34,599 bases of DNA from Nitrososphaerota archaeon (GTDB lineage Archaea; Thermoproteota; Nitrososphaeria; Nitrososphaerales; Gagatemarchaeaceae): NCBI GenBank assembly GCA_029785195.1, contig JAFMAD010000004.1, positions 1 to 34,599 of the forward strand, given 5' to 3'. The notes below the pieces were generated by a model. It had not been told where the DNA came from and ran no database searches. It saw nothing but the letters and a program-made list of their open reading frames with translations. Positions 7,752 to 16,111 of this stretch are shown here, piece by piece. Every line of letters begins with the position of its first letter. Position 1 is the stretch's first letter. The translations under genes and the position numbers were made by a program.

Positions 7752-8813
7752 CTACACCGGATGCAGGGGCGCCATCTCCAGCCCCGCTTTCTCGTCGAAG
7801 CCCAGCATGAGGTTCATCGATTGGACCGCGTTCCCGGCAGCCCCCTTGACCAGGTTGTCGGTCGCGCCGAGGGCGACTATCCGGCCAGTCCTCTCCTCCG
7901 TCTCGAACCCTACGTCGCAGAAGTTTGAGCCTACGACCAGCTTAGGGTCTGGGAGCCTGAAGGGGCCCTGCCTGTCCTTGACTATCCTGACGAAGTAGCT
8001 CCCGGAGTACGCGTCACGATAGGCCTTCCACAGGTCGACCGGCTTGAACTCCCCTGAGGCGAACAGGTGCGAGGTGCTCAGGATGCCTCTCACCATGTTC
8101 ACGCCGTGGGCCGACATCGAGACCTTGATGCGGGTCCCGGCGATGGACGAGAGGACCTGCTCTATCTCCGCCGCGTGCCTGTGGCCAGCCGGCTTATAGG
8201 GCCTGACCACGCTGAAGCGCTCTGAGAAGTGGGTCGCGAGGGAGGGCTTGCCGCCGGACCCGGACGAGCCTACCTTCGCGTCGACCACCACGTGCTCCGG
8301 GTCCACCCCCAGGGACTTGGTCCTGAACAACGGGGCTAGGGCCAGTATGGTGGTGATTGCCATGCATCCGGGCGAGGCCACCAGCCTGGCCCCCCTCACC
8401 TGGTCCCGGTTCAGCTCGGGGATCGAGAGGACGAACTTCTCCAGGAGGTCCGGGCGCGGGTGCTCGTAGCCGTACCAGAACGGATACTGCGAGCTGTCGC
8501 CAAGCCTGAAGTCGGCGCTCAGGTCGATGACCTTCAGTCCCGAGTCGACCAGCTGGGGGACCACCTTCACAGACTCGCCGTGTGGGAGGGCCGCGAACAC
8601 CACGTCCGCTGAGTCTGCGAGCTTGGACGGATCGAGGGCGACGAACTTCAGTTCGGTGACCCCCCGAAGGTTCGGGTGGACCCTGAAGACGTACTCCCCC
8701 GCGTACCTCCGCGAGGTGGCGAAGGACACCTCTGCCTCGGGGTGCTGGAGCAACAGCCGGAGCAGCTCCCCCCCTATGTACCCGGAGCCTGCGAGCACAC
8801 CCACGCGGACCAT
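7752..8813 (-). CDS. lysY: [LysW]-aminoadipate/glutamate-phosphate reductase
   Basis: NADPH-dependent reductase (ArgC fold) that turns the acyl phosphate into the semialdehyde, forming a thioester on a catalytic Cys. The 353 residues start with the nucleotide-binding GSGYIGGELLRLL (9-21). Cys150 in ASPGCMAITT is the catalytic residue. PAGHRHAAEIEQ carries the conserved His region. The gene is 1 base downstream of lysX. Because the pathway runs on LysW, it is named LysY/ArgC rather than plain ArgC. Confidence 0.93.
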   Translation of the reverse strand: MVRVGVLAGSGYIGGELLRLLLQHPEAEVSFATSRRYAGEYVFRVHPNLRGVTELKFVALDPSKLADSADVVFAALPHGESVKVVPQLVDSGLKVIDLSADFRLGDSSQYPFWYGYEHPRPDLLEKFVLSIPELNRDQVRGARLVASPGCMAITTILALAPLFRTKSLGVDPEHVVVDAKVGSSGSGGKPSLATHFSERFSVVRPYKPAGHRHAAEIEQVLSSIAGTRIKVSMSAHGVNMVRGILSTSHLFASGEFKPVDLWKAYRDAYSGSYFVRIVKDRQGPFRLPDPKLVVGSNFCDVGFETEERTGRIVALGATDNLVKGAAGNAVQSMNLMLGFDEKAGLEMAPLHPV

Positions 8814-8814
8814 G

Positions 8815-9666
8815 CTATCTCCTCGCCAGCCCTGCCACGTAGCCGATCAGCCTTGAGGGGATGTCTAAGCCCACGGCTGACTGGGCCCCCTTGAACTCGA
8901 CGGTGTTGTTGACCTCGTGGACCAGGTAGCCTGACTCTGGCTCCATGGCGTCCACCCCCAGGATGCCTCCCCCCACGGCCTCGGCGGCCTTCAGGATGAC
9001 CTCCGTGAGGTCGGCGTCTGGCTTGAACGCCTCGGATGTCGCGCCCCGGGCGACGTTCGTCCTCCACTCCCCTGGCGGAGCGACCCTGTGGACGCAGGCG
9101 ACGATGCTGTCCCCGGCCACTATAGCCCTGACGTCCCGCGGGGGCCTGTTGACGTACTCCTGCATGTAGTACATGTGCTGCTCCTGTGGGTTGGCTAGCT
9201 CTTCCTTGTATTCGATCAATGACCGGAGGGTCTCCCTGTCCCGGACGACCGTCACCATCCGCCCCCAGCTCCCGGTGAACGGCTTCAGCACTAGGGGGTA
9301 GCCGAGGGCCTCGGCCGCTTCCTCAGCAGCCTCGGATGTGAGGGCGAGGAAGGTGCGCGGCGTAGGCACCCCCGCCTTCGAGAGCGCGATGGTGGTGGCG
9401 AGCTTGTTGCTGCAGACCTCAGCCACCGCCTGGCTGTTGACTACCTGTATCCCCGCCCCTTCGAGAGCTCGGGTGAGGTTCGACGAGCGGTAGTGGCTGA
9501 TGCACCGCTGGAGGACGACGTCCCCGAACTCCTGCCGCCTCTTCGGGACTTCGAAGACCAGCCCCTTGACGTCGACCAGCGTAGCGTCTATCCCGGCAGC
9601 CGCGGCGGCTTCGCTGAGCGCCTTCTCCTCCCACCTCAGCCTGTCGAAGGTTATGGTGAGCTTCAC
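8815..9666 (-). CDS. lysX: LysW-glutamate/aminoadipate ligase (ATP-grasp)
   Basis: Joins the amino group of glutamate or aminoadipate to the C-terminal Glu of LysW. From GTG 9666 it has 283 residues, the family length, starting VKLTITFDRLRWEEKAL. ATP-grasp elements are LVLKPFTGSWGRMV, MQEYVNRPPRDVRAIV and the metal/substrate segment HEVNNTVEFKG. The frame is open 51 codons upstream, but that part is lysW read in another frame. The GTG shares one base with the lysW stop (TAGTG). Sequence alone does not tell me whether glutamate (ArgX) or aminoadipate (LysX) is preferred. argG and argH in the operon favour glutamate, and dual use is possible. Confidence 0.92.
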   Translation of the reverse strand: MKLTITFDRLRWEEKALSEAAAAAGIDATLVDVKGLVFEVPKRRQEFGDVVLQRCISHYRSSNLTRALEGAGIQVVNSQAVAEVCSNKLATTIALSKAGVPTPRTFLALTSEAAEEAAEALGYPLVLKPFTGSWGRMVTVVRDRETLRSLIEYKEELANPQEQHMYYMQEYVNRPPRDVRAIVAGDSIVACVHRVAPPGEWRTNVARGATSEAFKPDADLTEVILKAAEAVGGGILGVDAMEPESGYLVHEVNNTVEFKGAQSAVGLDIPSRLIGYVAGLARR

Positions 9667-9839
9667 TATTCTCCCCAGTCCTCTCCGACCTTCTCGGCGG
9701 CCTTGAGCAGGGCAGTGCCGTTCGATATCTCCGCTACCTCGTACTCTGACGAGCAGTCCTTGCACGAGACCAGCTCCCCGACTATGGCATCGTCTGGTAC
9801 GGCCAGACCGGCTCCGCACTCGTTGCAGCTTGTGTTCAA
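9666..9839 (-). CDS. lysW: Amino-group carrier protein LysW
   Basis: A 57-residue acidic zinc-ribbon protein whose terminal Glu holds the growing amino acid during arginine/lysine synthesis. Four Cys form the ribbon (CNEC at 5-8, CKDC at 26-29), and the end, EDWGE (53-57), is the diagnostic attachment tail. The start is TTG at 9839, overlapping the argH stop as TTGA, with AGGAG directly upstream. The stop overlaps the lysX GTG. It is too short for usual ORF filters but is the central component of the operon. Confidence 0.94.
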   Translation of the reverse strand: MNTSCNECGAGLAVPDDAIVGELVSCKDCSSEYEVAEISNGTALLKAAEKVGEDWGE

Positions 9840-11320
9840 TCTCCTGACTTCACCTCCCGGGCCAGGCCCATGGCGGTCGTGCGCAGCTTCTGTTCCGACG
9901 CCCTCAGCGCGGCCTTCCGCTCGGAGAGCGAGGACCTAGTGGAGGCGACGTCTCGTTGGCGTGCGTCGAGCTCCTTCGCTATCAGTCGCGGGTTGGCGCC
10001 CCCCTCGGTCGCGACCTTCGCGAGGAAGCGGGCGGGGTCGAGGATGGCCTCGATGGTCCGTCTGTCCAGGGCCACCCTCTTCCCGAAGCCTGCAGAAACG
10101 TTCGCCAGTTTGGACGCAGCCACTTCCTGAAGGGGCGCGCCTGTGTCCGCCGAGATGCGGACCAGCTCCCCTACCACGGCGTGAGCCTGGCGGAAAGAGA
10201 AGCCGTGCTCCCTGACAAGATGATTGGCGAGGCCGACGGCCGTCGACCCGTCCCCCTGGACCGCCGAGGAGAGGCGCTCCTTCCTGGGCGAGGCCGAAGC
10301 GACCATGCCTGCGAGGAGCCTGACGGCGCTTGTCACGTCGTCCATGGCACGCCAGAGGTGCGGGGTGACCTCCTGCAGGTCGAGATTGTATGAATAGGGG
10401 AGCGCCTTCAGGATGGCGCAGGCGGCGACCAGCCCTCCCAGGACCGACCCAGCCTTGGCCCGGGCCATCTCAGCGACCACGGCGTTCTTCTTCTGGGGCA
10501 TTATGCTGCTTGACGCCGCGTATGCGTCGGCGAGCTCCAAGTACCCGAACTCAGACGAGCTCCACAGTATCAGCTCCTCCGCCAGCCTGCTGACGTCGAG
10601 CGCCGTGATGGTGGCGCATGAAAGGGACTCGACCGCGACGTCCCTGGCGGAGGCGCCGTCCATGGCGTTTCTGACCAGGCCTGAGAACCCGAGGAGGCCT
10701 GCGACGTACCTTCTGTCGACCTTCACCGACGTCCCCGCCATGGCCGCCGAACCCATGGGAGACTGGTTGACGCGCGCATAGAGCTCCAGAGCCCTCTCGA
10801 CGTCGCGCTGGAGTGCGTCGAAGTGGGCGAATAGATGGTGGGCGAAAGTCACGGGCTGCGCCCTCTGGAGGTGGGTATACCCAGGCACCAGCACTGCGCC
10901 GTTCTTCTTCGCCTGCCCCAGCAGCGCCGCCTGGAGCTCGGCGATGGAGCCGGCCAGGACCAGTACCGACTCCCGCAGCTCCATGCGTATCGCCGTGGCG
11001 ACCTGGTCGTTCCTGCTCTTGCCGTAGTTGAGGAACCCGGCGGTCTCAACCCCGAGGAGGTCGACGGCCTCCTGTTCGAGCTGCTGGTGGAAGTCCTCGG
11101 ACTTTACGCCGGGCGGGATCTCGGAAGATGCGCCGGTCAGGAACTTCATACATTTCGCTCCGACCCGGCGGTCCACCTCCCCCGCCCTGACCAGGGCTGC
11201 CATGTGGGCCATGTTCACCGAGATGACCTGGCGGGCGATGCGCCCGTCGTCGGCCATCGAGGAGGTGAAGGCGAGGGCCTCGTCACTGGGCTTCCTTAGC
11301 CTTGTCCCTCTGATGTCCAT
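9836..11320 (-). CDS. argH: Argininosuccinate lyase
   Basis: Splits argininosuccinate into arginine and fumarate, the last step of arginine synthesis. The 494-residue fumarase/aspartase superfamily protein has NYGKSRNDQVATA (98-110), GYTHLQRAQP (147-156) and the signature SSIMPQKKN (271-279). The usual flanking residues G...P of the signature are S and A here. The length is slightly over the common 450-480, with a charged C-terminal helix. It overlaps the end of argG by 38 bases and the start of lysW by 4. Confidence 0.94.
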   Translation of the reverse strand: MDIRGTRLRKPSDEALAFTSSMADDGRIARQVISVNMAHMAALVRAGEVDRRVGAKCMKFLTGASSEIPPGVKSEDFHQQLEQEAVDLLGVETAGFLNYGKSRNDQVATAIRMELRESVLVLAGSIAELQAALLGQAKKNGAVLVPGYTHLQRAQPVTFAHHLFAHFDALQRDVERALELYARVNQSPMGSAAMAGTSVKVDRRYVAGLLGFSGLVRNAMDGASARDVAVESLSCATITALDVSRLAEELILWSSSEFGYLELADAYAASSSIMPQKKNAVVAEMARAKAGSVLGGLVAACAILKALPYSYNLDLQEVTPHLWRAMDDVTSAVRLLAGMVASASPRKERLSSAVQGDGSTAVGLANHLVREHGFSFRQAHAVVGELVRISADTGAPLQEVAASKLANVSAGFGKRVALDRRTIEAILDPARFLAKVATEGGANPRLIAKELDARQRDVASTRSSLSERKAALRASEQKLRTTAMGLAREVKSGD

Positions 11321-12527
11321 TCTCTTCTTTTTCCTCGGATTGGGCGCTGAGCCCGGAGGCGACCCTCGACTGGAGCCCCCACAGCTCGATGAATCCGACC
11401 GCGCTCATCTGGTCGAAGGTCGAGCCCCGACCATAGGTAGCCAGGCCGACGTCGTAGATGGAGTAGTCCGACGACCTGCCGACGACTCTGGCGCCCCCCT
11501 TGTAGAGCTTCACTTTCACAGAGCCGGTCACCCTGTGCTGGGTGGCTGCGATGAACCGGTCCAGGGCCGGCCGGAGCGGCTCCAACCAGAGCCCCGAGTA
11601 GACCAGCCATGCCCACTCCCTTTCGACCTGCGCCTTGAACGCGAGCTCGTGGCGGGTGAGGACGAGCTTCTCGAGGTCTCTGTGTGCCTCTATGATCACA
11701 GAGGCTGCAGGGCATTCGTAGACTTCACGGGACTTTATCCCCACCAGCCTGTCTTCGATGTGGTCGATCCTCCCGACACCGTGGGCGCCTGCGACCTCGT
11801 TGACCCGGCTGACCAGCTCGAGGGGCTCCATGGCCTTCCCGTCCATCCTGGTGGGTACTCCCTCCTGGAAGCCGAGCTCCAGGTATCCCGGCTCGTCCGG
11901 CGCCTCCTCCGGGGAGGCCGTCCACTCGAAAGCGTCTTCTGGCGGCTCGGTATCAGGGTTCTCGAGGGGGCCGCTCTCCACTGACCTCCCCCATATGTTC
12001 TGGTCGACGCTGAAGATTGACTTCGAAGGCTTGACAGGGAGGCCGCGCTGCTGGGCGTAGGCTATCTCCTCGTCCCTGCTCATGTTCCACTCACGGACAG
12101 GGGCTATGACCTGCAGAGAGGGGTTCATCGCCCTCACAGTGACGTCAATCCTCACCTGGTCGTTCCCTTTGCCCGTGCAGCCGTGGGCCACGGCGGTGGC
12201 CCCTTCCTTCTCGGCGACCTCGACAAGCTTCTTCCCTATGAGAGGCCTCCCCAGGGCGGTGCCGAGCGGATACTTCTCCTCGTAGAGCGCGTTGGCCTTG
12301 ACAGAAGGGAAGACGTAATCGCGTACGAACTCCTCCTTGGCGTCTATGGTGTAATGGTTCCTGGCGCCGATCTGCCTCGAGCGCTCCTCTATCCCGCCCA
12401 TGTCGTCCTTCTGGCCCAGGTCGAGGGTTACAGTGATGACCTCGGCGTCGTACTTCTCCTGGAGCCACTTGACGCACACCGAAGTGTCAAGGCCGCCGGA
12501 GAAGGCGAGGGCTACGGTTCGGCGCAA
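11283..12527 (-). CDS. argG: Argininosuccinate synthase
   Basis: Joins citrulline and aspartate with ATP. The 414 residues show the P-loop SGGLDTS (10-16), LDLGQK, YPLGTALGRPLIGKKLVEVA, HGCTGKGNDQVR and SIDQ-like SVDQNIWGRSVE of the family. The first gene of the eight-gene operon. The start is TTG at 12527, with TATAAAAG about 28 bases upstream and no leader. The Glu/Lys-rich C-terminal tail (EEKEEN..KAKEAQ) is the part overlapping argH. No ornithine carbamoyltransferase is in the window, so argF must lie elsewhere. Confidence 0.95.
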   Translation of the reverse strand: MRRTVALAFSGGLDTSVCVKWLQEKYDAEVITVTLDLGQKDDMGGIEERSRQIGARNHYTIDAKEEFVRDYVFPSVKANALYEEKYPLGTALGRPLIGKKLVEVAEKEGATAVAHGCTGKGNDQVRIDVTVRAMNPSLQVIAPVREWNMSRDEEIAYAQQRGLPVKPSKSIFSVDQNIWGRSVESGPLENPDTEPPEDAFEWTASPEEAPDEPGYLELGFQEGVPTRMDGKAMEPLELVSRVNEVAGAHGVGRIDHIEDRLVGIKSREVYECPAASVIIEAHRDLEKLVLTRHELAFKAQVEREWAWLVYSGLWLEPLRPALDRFIAATQHRVTGSVKVKLYKGGARVVGRSSDYSIYDVGLATYGRGSTFDQMSAVGFIELWGLQSRVASGLSAQSEEKEENGHQRDKAKEAQ

Positions 12528-12554
12528 ACTTCAGGCCGGACGGCCCAGATAACG

Positions 12555-12563
12555 CTTTTATAG
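12555..12563. promoter_or_regulatory. Shared TATA box of argG (minus) and the ACT-domain gene (plus)
   Basis: CTTTTATAG reads TTTTATAG forward and TATAAAAG on the minus strand. It is 24-31 bases from the TTG of the plus gene (12587) and 28-36 from the TTG of argG (12527). Both spacings suit TBP-directed leaderless transcription, and no other A+T-rich element lies between the two genes at suitable distances. Confidence 0.55.
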
Positions 12564-12586
12564 ATTTTGGACAAGAAAGTGCTGTT

Positions 12587-13300
12587 TTGGTCAAACGTGA
12601 CCCGAAACTGGTCAAGACCGCCTCCGTCATGAAGGCGGTCAGGGACGAGGTGGACGCCGACCTCTCGGTCCAGGACGCCCTCGCCAGGGACTACGCGAAC
12701 CTCAGCGCCCTCGCCAGGATGCTGGCCCCCAGGGTCGCGTCCAGGACGGGGAAGACGCCCAGGGGGGTGAGCGACGTAGGGGTGGCGACGGCCCTCAAGC
12801 GGCTCCGAGGCGCATACTCCCCGGCCCCGCCCAATGTGGGCAGGGTAATCGCCGGGAGCGTGGTCAACGTCAGGACCCACGTCTCCAGGGTGTCAGTCGA
12901 GAAGACCAAGAGGACCCTCCAGGTCGTGGGGACGCTGCTGTCAGCTCACCACGAAGACTTCATCCAGGTGTCGGAGTCGATCTCGTCCATCACGCTCATC
13001 TTCGACCAGAGGCTCCACCGGATGGTCAAGAGGGCCCTGGGGAGCGCCGAGATACTGGACGAGGGCGAGGAGGAGGCGGCCATAACGGTCCACAGCCCCG
13101 GCGAGATAGTCACGACCCCTGGGTGCGTCAGCACCCTCTACAACCAGCTGTTCAGGAAGAAGGTCAACGTCGAAGACACCGTCAGCTGCTACACGGACAC
13201 CATCATGGTGGTGGGTATGAAGGACGCCAGCCGCGCGTTCGAGGCCATGACCGAGCTTGTGAGCGAGGAACGGAGGAGGCTGGGCGAAGAAGCTGACTGA
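12587..13300 (+). CDS. Conserved archaeal protein with C-terminal ACT domain
   Basis: 237 residues. The N-terminal half (MKAVRDEVDADLSVQDAL, then DYANLSALARMLAPRVASRTG and ATALKRL) is a helical segment seen in a conserved archaeal family and could be DNA-binding. The C-terminal half, from about residue 105, has two ACT-like repeats (TLLSAHHEDFIQVSES; VEDTVSCYTDTIMVVGMKDA), a fold that often binds amino acids. It is transcribed away from argG from what looks like the same TATA box, so a role in sensing amino acids or controlling argG is possible but unproven. The start is TTG with no Shine-Dalgarno. Confidence 0.75.
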   Translation: MVKRDPKLVKTASVMKAVRDEVDADLSVQDALARDYANLSALARMLAPRVASRTGKTPRGVSDVGVATALKRLRGAYSPAPPNVGRVIAGSVVNVRTHVSRVSVEKTKRTLQVVGTLLSAHHEDFIQVSESISSITLIFDQRLHRMVKRALGSAEILDEGEEEAAITVHSPGEIVTTPGCVSTLYNQLFRKKVNVEDTVSCYTDTIMVVGMKDASRAFEAMTELVSEERRRLGEEAD

Positions 13301-13322
13301 CGGGGGGCGGAGCGCCGGCACC

Positions 13323-14093
13323 ATGAAGGCCACCGTCTGCGAGATGCCGGACGACAGGTCAGAGTTCGGCGAGTGGTGGGAGCGGCTGGGGACCCATGTG
13401 AAGCACGAGGGCAGCGGGCTGGTCCTGCTCCCGGAGATGCCTTTCGTGCGTTGGATGTTCGCAAGCCGCAGATTCAGCCGTGGCGTCTGGGACCGGTCGG
13501 TGGAGGAGCACGGTCGCTGGATGGGGAGGCTCCCGGAACTGGGGGTTGCCTTTGTGGCCGGGTCGAGACCGGTGGAGGTCGGCAGGAGGAGGTTCAACGA
13601 AGGGTTCGTCTGGAGCGCCGGGGGGAAGGTAGCTGGGCACCACAGGAAGCGCTACCTCCCTGACCAGCCCGGGTTCTACGAGGCTCCCTGGTACACCAGG
13701 GGAGAGAGAAAGGTCTCCGCCTTCGAGGTCCGCGGCTGGAGGGCCGGGTTCCTCATCTGCAGCGACCTCTGGTCTGTCTGGAACGCGAGGGCCTATGGGA
13801 AGGAGGGAGCCGACGTGATCATGGTCCCCAGGGCGACGGGGCTCGGCGTGGACAAGTGGCTTGCCGGCGGGAGGGCGGCCGCCGTCGTCTCCGGCGCCTA
13901 CTGCCTCTCGTCGAACAGGTCGAGAGGACGCGGTGCCGCGAGGTTCGGCGGCTTGGGGTGGGTCGTGGACCCGGACGGCGAGGTCCTAGGGCTGACGAGC
14001 AGCGATGAGCCCTTCGTCACCGTCGAGATAGTCAGGGAGAAGGCGCGTGAGGCGAAGAGGACATATCCCAGGGACTCCTTCGGGACCGACTAG
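13323..14093 (+). CDS. Carbon-nitrogen hydrolase (nitrilase superfamily)
   Basis: A 256-residue single-domain amidohydrolase. The catalytic triad is visible: Glu38 in LLPEMPF, Lys109 in HHRKRYLPD and Cys146 in FLICSDLW. The substrate cannot be read from the sequence. Family members hydrolyse omega-amides, carbamoyl-amines or nitriles. It follows the ACT gene by 22 bases and is probably co-transcribed. Its stop shares the palindrome CTAG with the ftsY stop on the other strand. Confidence 0.88.
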   Translation: MKATVCEMPDDRSEFGEWWERLGTHVKHEGSGLVLLPEMPFVRWMFASRRFSRGVWDRSVEEHGRWMGRLPELGVAFVAGSRPVEVGRRRFNEGFVWSAGGKVAGHHRKRYLPDQPGFYEAPWYTRGERKVSAFEVRGWRAGFLICSDLWSVWNARAYGKEGADVIMVPRATGLGVDKWLAGGRAAAVVSGAYCLSSNRSRGRGAARFGGLGWVVDPDGEVLGLTSSDEPFVTVEIVREKAREAKRTYPRDSFGTD

Positions 14094-14995
14094 GCCAGCA
14101 GCGACCCTAGAAACGCCTTGGAGTCGAAGGGGGCCAGGTCGTCGTACCCCTGCCCTACCCCCAGGAAGAGGACTGGTTTCCCTGTCGTGTAGACTATCGA
14201 GAGGGCTGCCCCGCCCCTGACGTCGGCGTCAGCCTTGGTCAGGACGGCGCCATCGAAGCCGACGTGCTGGTTGAAGAGCTGAGCCTGGGAGACGGCGTCG
14301 TTCCCGGTCAGCGCGTCGGCCACGAATATGCGGAAGTCAGGTTTCACCACCCTGCCTATCTTAGACATCTCTTCCATCAGGTTCTGGTTGGTCTGCATCC
14401 TCCCTGCCGTGTCGATCAGGAGGCAGTCGACGTGGTGCGCCTTCGCGTAGAGAACGCCGTCCCGCCCCACCGCCGCCGGGTCCGCCCCATAGCGCTGTGA
14501 GACGACCTTGATGGAAAGCCTCTCTGCGTGCTCTGACAGCTGCTCGATGGCACCGGGCCTGTGGGTGTCCCCGGCCGCACAGACGACCGAAAGGCCGCTC
14601 TTCTTCAGGAAGTTGGCGAACTTGGCCACGGTCGTCGTCTTCCCTGTGCCGTTGATCCCCAGGAACAGGATGACATAGGGGTCGCCCGCCTTCGACTTCT
14701 CCTTGATGTTCGACACGATGTCGACGGACCCCGCCTTGGCGAAGGCCGCCTCAAGAGAGGCGCTGAGCCGCTCCCCGACCACTTCCGCGGGGTCGACTGA
14801 GCGCTCGACCTTGATCCCTGCCAGGCTCTTCTGCACCTCTGCGGTGAGAGCCTCGGCGACGGTCTGGGCGACATCGCTCTCGATCAGCGAGATCTCGAAG
14901 TCGAAGACGGCCTTGTCGAGGTCCTGGCCGCCGAGCTGCTTCTCCTTTACCGCGCTCGTTATCGAAGAGAATGCCTGCTTCAGCCGGTCGAACAA
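14090..14995 (-). CDS. ftsY: Signal recognition particle receptor FtsY
   Basis: GTPase that docks SRP-ribosome complexes at the membrane. The 301 residues have a helical N domain (about 1-95) and a G domain with G1 LGINGTGKTTT (112-122), DTHRPGA (143-149), G3 DTAGR (195-199) and G4 TKAD (253-256), then GVGQGYDDLAPFD near the end. There is no long acidic A domain. The start is TTG at 14995, 4 bases after the pfdA stop. It is the last gene of the S19e-to-FtsY series. Confidence 0.96.
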   Translation of the reverse strand: MFDRLKQAFSSITSAVKEKQLGGQDLDKAVFDFEISLIESDVAQTVAEALTAEVQKSLAGIKVERSVDPAEVVGERLSASLEAAFAKAGSVDIVSNIKEKSKAGDPYVILFLGINGTGKTTTVAKFANFLKKSGLSVVCAAGDTHRPGAIEQLSEHAERLSIKVVSQRYGADPAAVGRDGVLYAKAHHVDCLLIDTAGRMQTNQNLMEEMSKIGRVVKPDFRIFVADALTGNDAVSQAQLFNQHVGFDGAVLTKADADVRGGAALSIVYTTGKPVLFLGVGQGYDDLAPFDSKAFLGSLLA

Positions 14996-14999
14996 AGGG

Positions 15000-15431
15000 C
15001 TACCCCTGCTGGCTTCGGGCCATGTAGCTGTTCAGGACTTCCCTGTCCGAGTTCAGCCGCTGGGCTATCTCGTTCCTCTGATTCACCAGCGAAACAAGCG
15101 TCTTTTCGATGTCCCTCCCCCTCTCTTCGAGGATGGCCACCGCCTCGTCCCTGGACTTCTCGACCACCACGTTGGCGCCGATGCTCACCAGGACCCGTTC
15201 GGTCTCGGGCGGGCTGGACCTGAGCATGATCCCTCCCCCGACCTGAGTGAGTACCTCGCCTGAGTCCTGACCAGACAACCCCTTTATCGCGTCGAGGGCG
15301 GCCCTCCCTTCGAGCATCGCCCGCTCGAGGAGGTTCTGCCTCGCCGAGAGCTCGTTGTATGTGCCTTCGAGGACCCTTATCTCGACCACGAGGGCGTTTA
15401 CCGCGTCTTCGGCCGTGGACATCTCGCTCAT
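15000..15431 (-). CDS. pfdA: Prefoldin subunit alpha
   Basis: Subunit of the jellyfish-shaped chaperone that holds unfolded proteins for the thermosome. At 143 residues it has the family layout: an N-terminal coiled coil (NALVVEIRVLEGTYNELSAR), a central beta-hairpin region (VLTQVGGGIMLRSSPPETER; VLVSIGANVVVEKSRDEA) and a C-terminal coiled coil (LVSLVNQRNEIAQRLNSD). It follows eif6 by 10 bases. In many archaea the ribosomal protein LX gene sits between these two, and it is missing here. Confidence 0.92.
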   Translation of the reverse strand: MSEMSTAEDAVNALVVEIRVLEGTYNELSARQNLLERAMLEGRAALDAIKGLSGQDSGEVLTQVGGGIMLRSSPPETERVLVSIGANVVVEKSRDEAVAILEERGRDIEKTLVSLVNQRNEIAQRLNSDREVLNSYMARSQQG

Positions 15432-15441
15432 TTCACTTGTT

Positions 15442-16107
15442 TCAAACGCTCAGCGCCCGCGTTATAAACACAAGCTCAGGTCCGGTCGTCTGGCTCCCCG
15501 CCACGGCGTTCCCCGAGTTGGCCACCAGGCCTGAGGAGACATAGGGGACTCCGCTGTTGACAGACGTCGGATAGGCGTCCACCCCAAGCGCAGCGCCCAG
15601 CCGGGCGACCTCGGCCTCGCCCATCCCTGGGTACACGGCAGCTCCGCGGTTGGTGGCGACCGCCAGGGAGCCCACCTGGTAGTACTCTCCGATGGCGCCC
15701 TGTTCCACTTCGGTCCCCAGCACGTCCCTGATCTGAGTCAGCGCCTTGGAGTCCAGGGCGGGGGAGGCGAAAGCTCTTTTGTCGTTGGCGACGACCAGGT
15801 TTCCCACCGCGGTCAGCTTGGAGTCAAGGCGGGCGACGTTGAGGCCGGTCCCCTCCCTGATCTCCCTGATCTCAAAGTCTTCCGCCAGCCTGGACACCAG
15901 GACGCCGTTGTCGTTCATGGAAGTGAGCGCCCCCAGCAGCCTAGACTCCCCGATTGAAGAGGGTACGGCAGAGACGTGGAGGTTCTCACAGAGCTTGTCC
16001 GACTTGGTCTGGGCCAGCCCCTTGGGGACGAGCAGGAACCTGTCGTTGACTCGTAGGAAGATTCCTATGTTGGGGCTGCGGTAGATGTCCATCAGGTGGA
16101 GACCCAT
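15442..16107 (-). CDS. eif6: Translation initiation factor 6
   Basis: Ribosome anti-association factor that binds the large subunit. The 221 residues show the repeated five-fold IF6 pattern (SPNIGIFLRVNDRFLLVP; SRLLGALTSMNDNGVLVSR; VGNLVVANDKRAFASPAL; VGSLAVATNRGAAVYPGM). The ATG at 16107 follows rpl31e by 4 bases. A second ATG at 16092 (MDIYRSPNIG) is an alternative start. The residues VPYVSSGLVANSGNAVAG form the last repeat. Confidence 0.95.
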   Translation of the reverse strand: MGLHLMDIYRSPNIGIFLRVNDRFLLVPKGLAQTKSDKLCENLHVSAVPSSIGESRLLGALTSMNDNGVLVSRLAEDFEIREIREGTGLNVARLDSKLTAVGNLVVANDKRAFASPALDSKALTQIRDVLGTEVEQGAIGEYYQVGSLAVATNRGAAVYPGMGEAEVARLGAALGVDAYPTSVNSGVPYVSSGLVANSGNAVAGSQTTGPELVFITRALSV

Positions 16108-16111
16108 CGGG

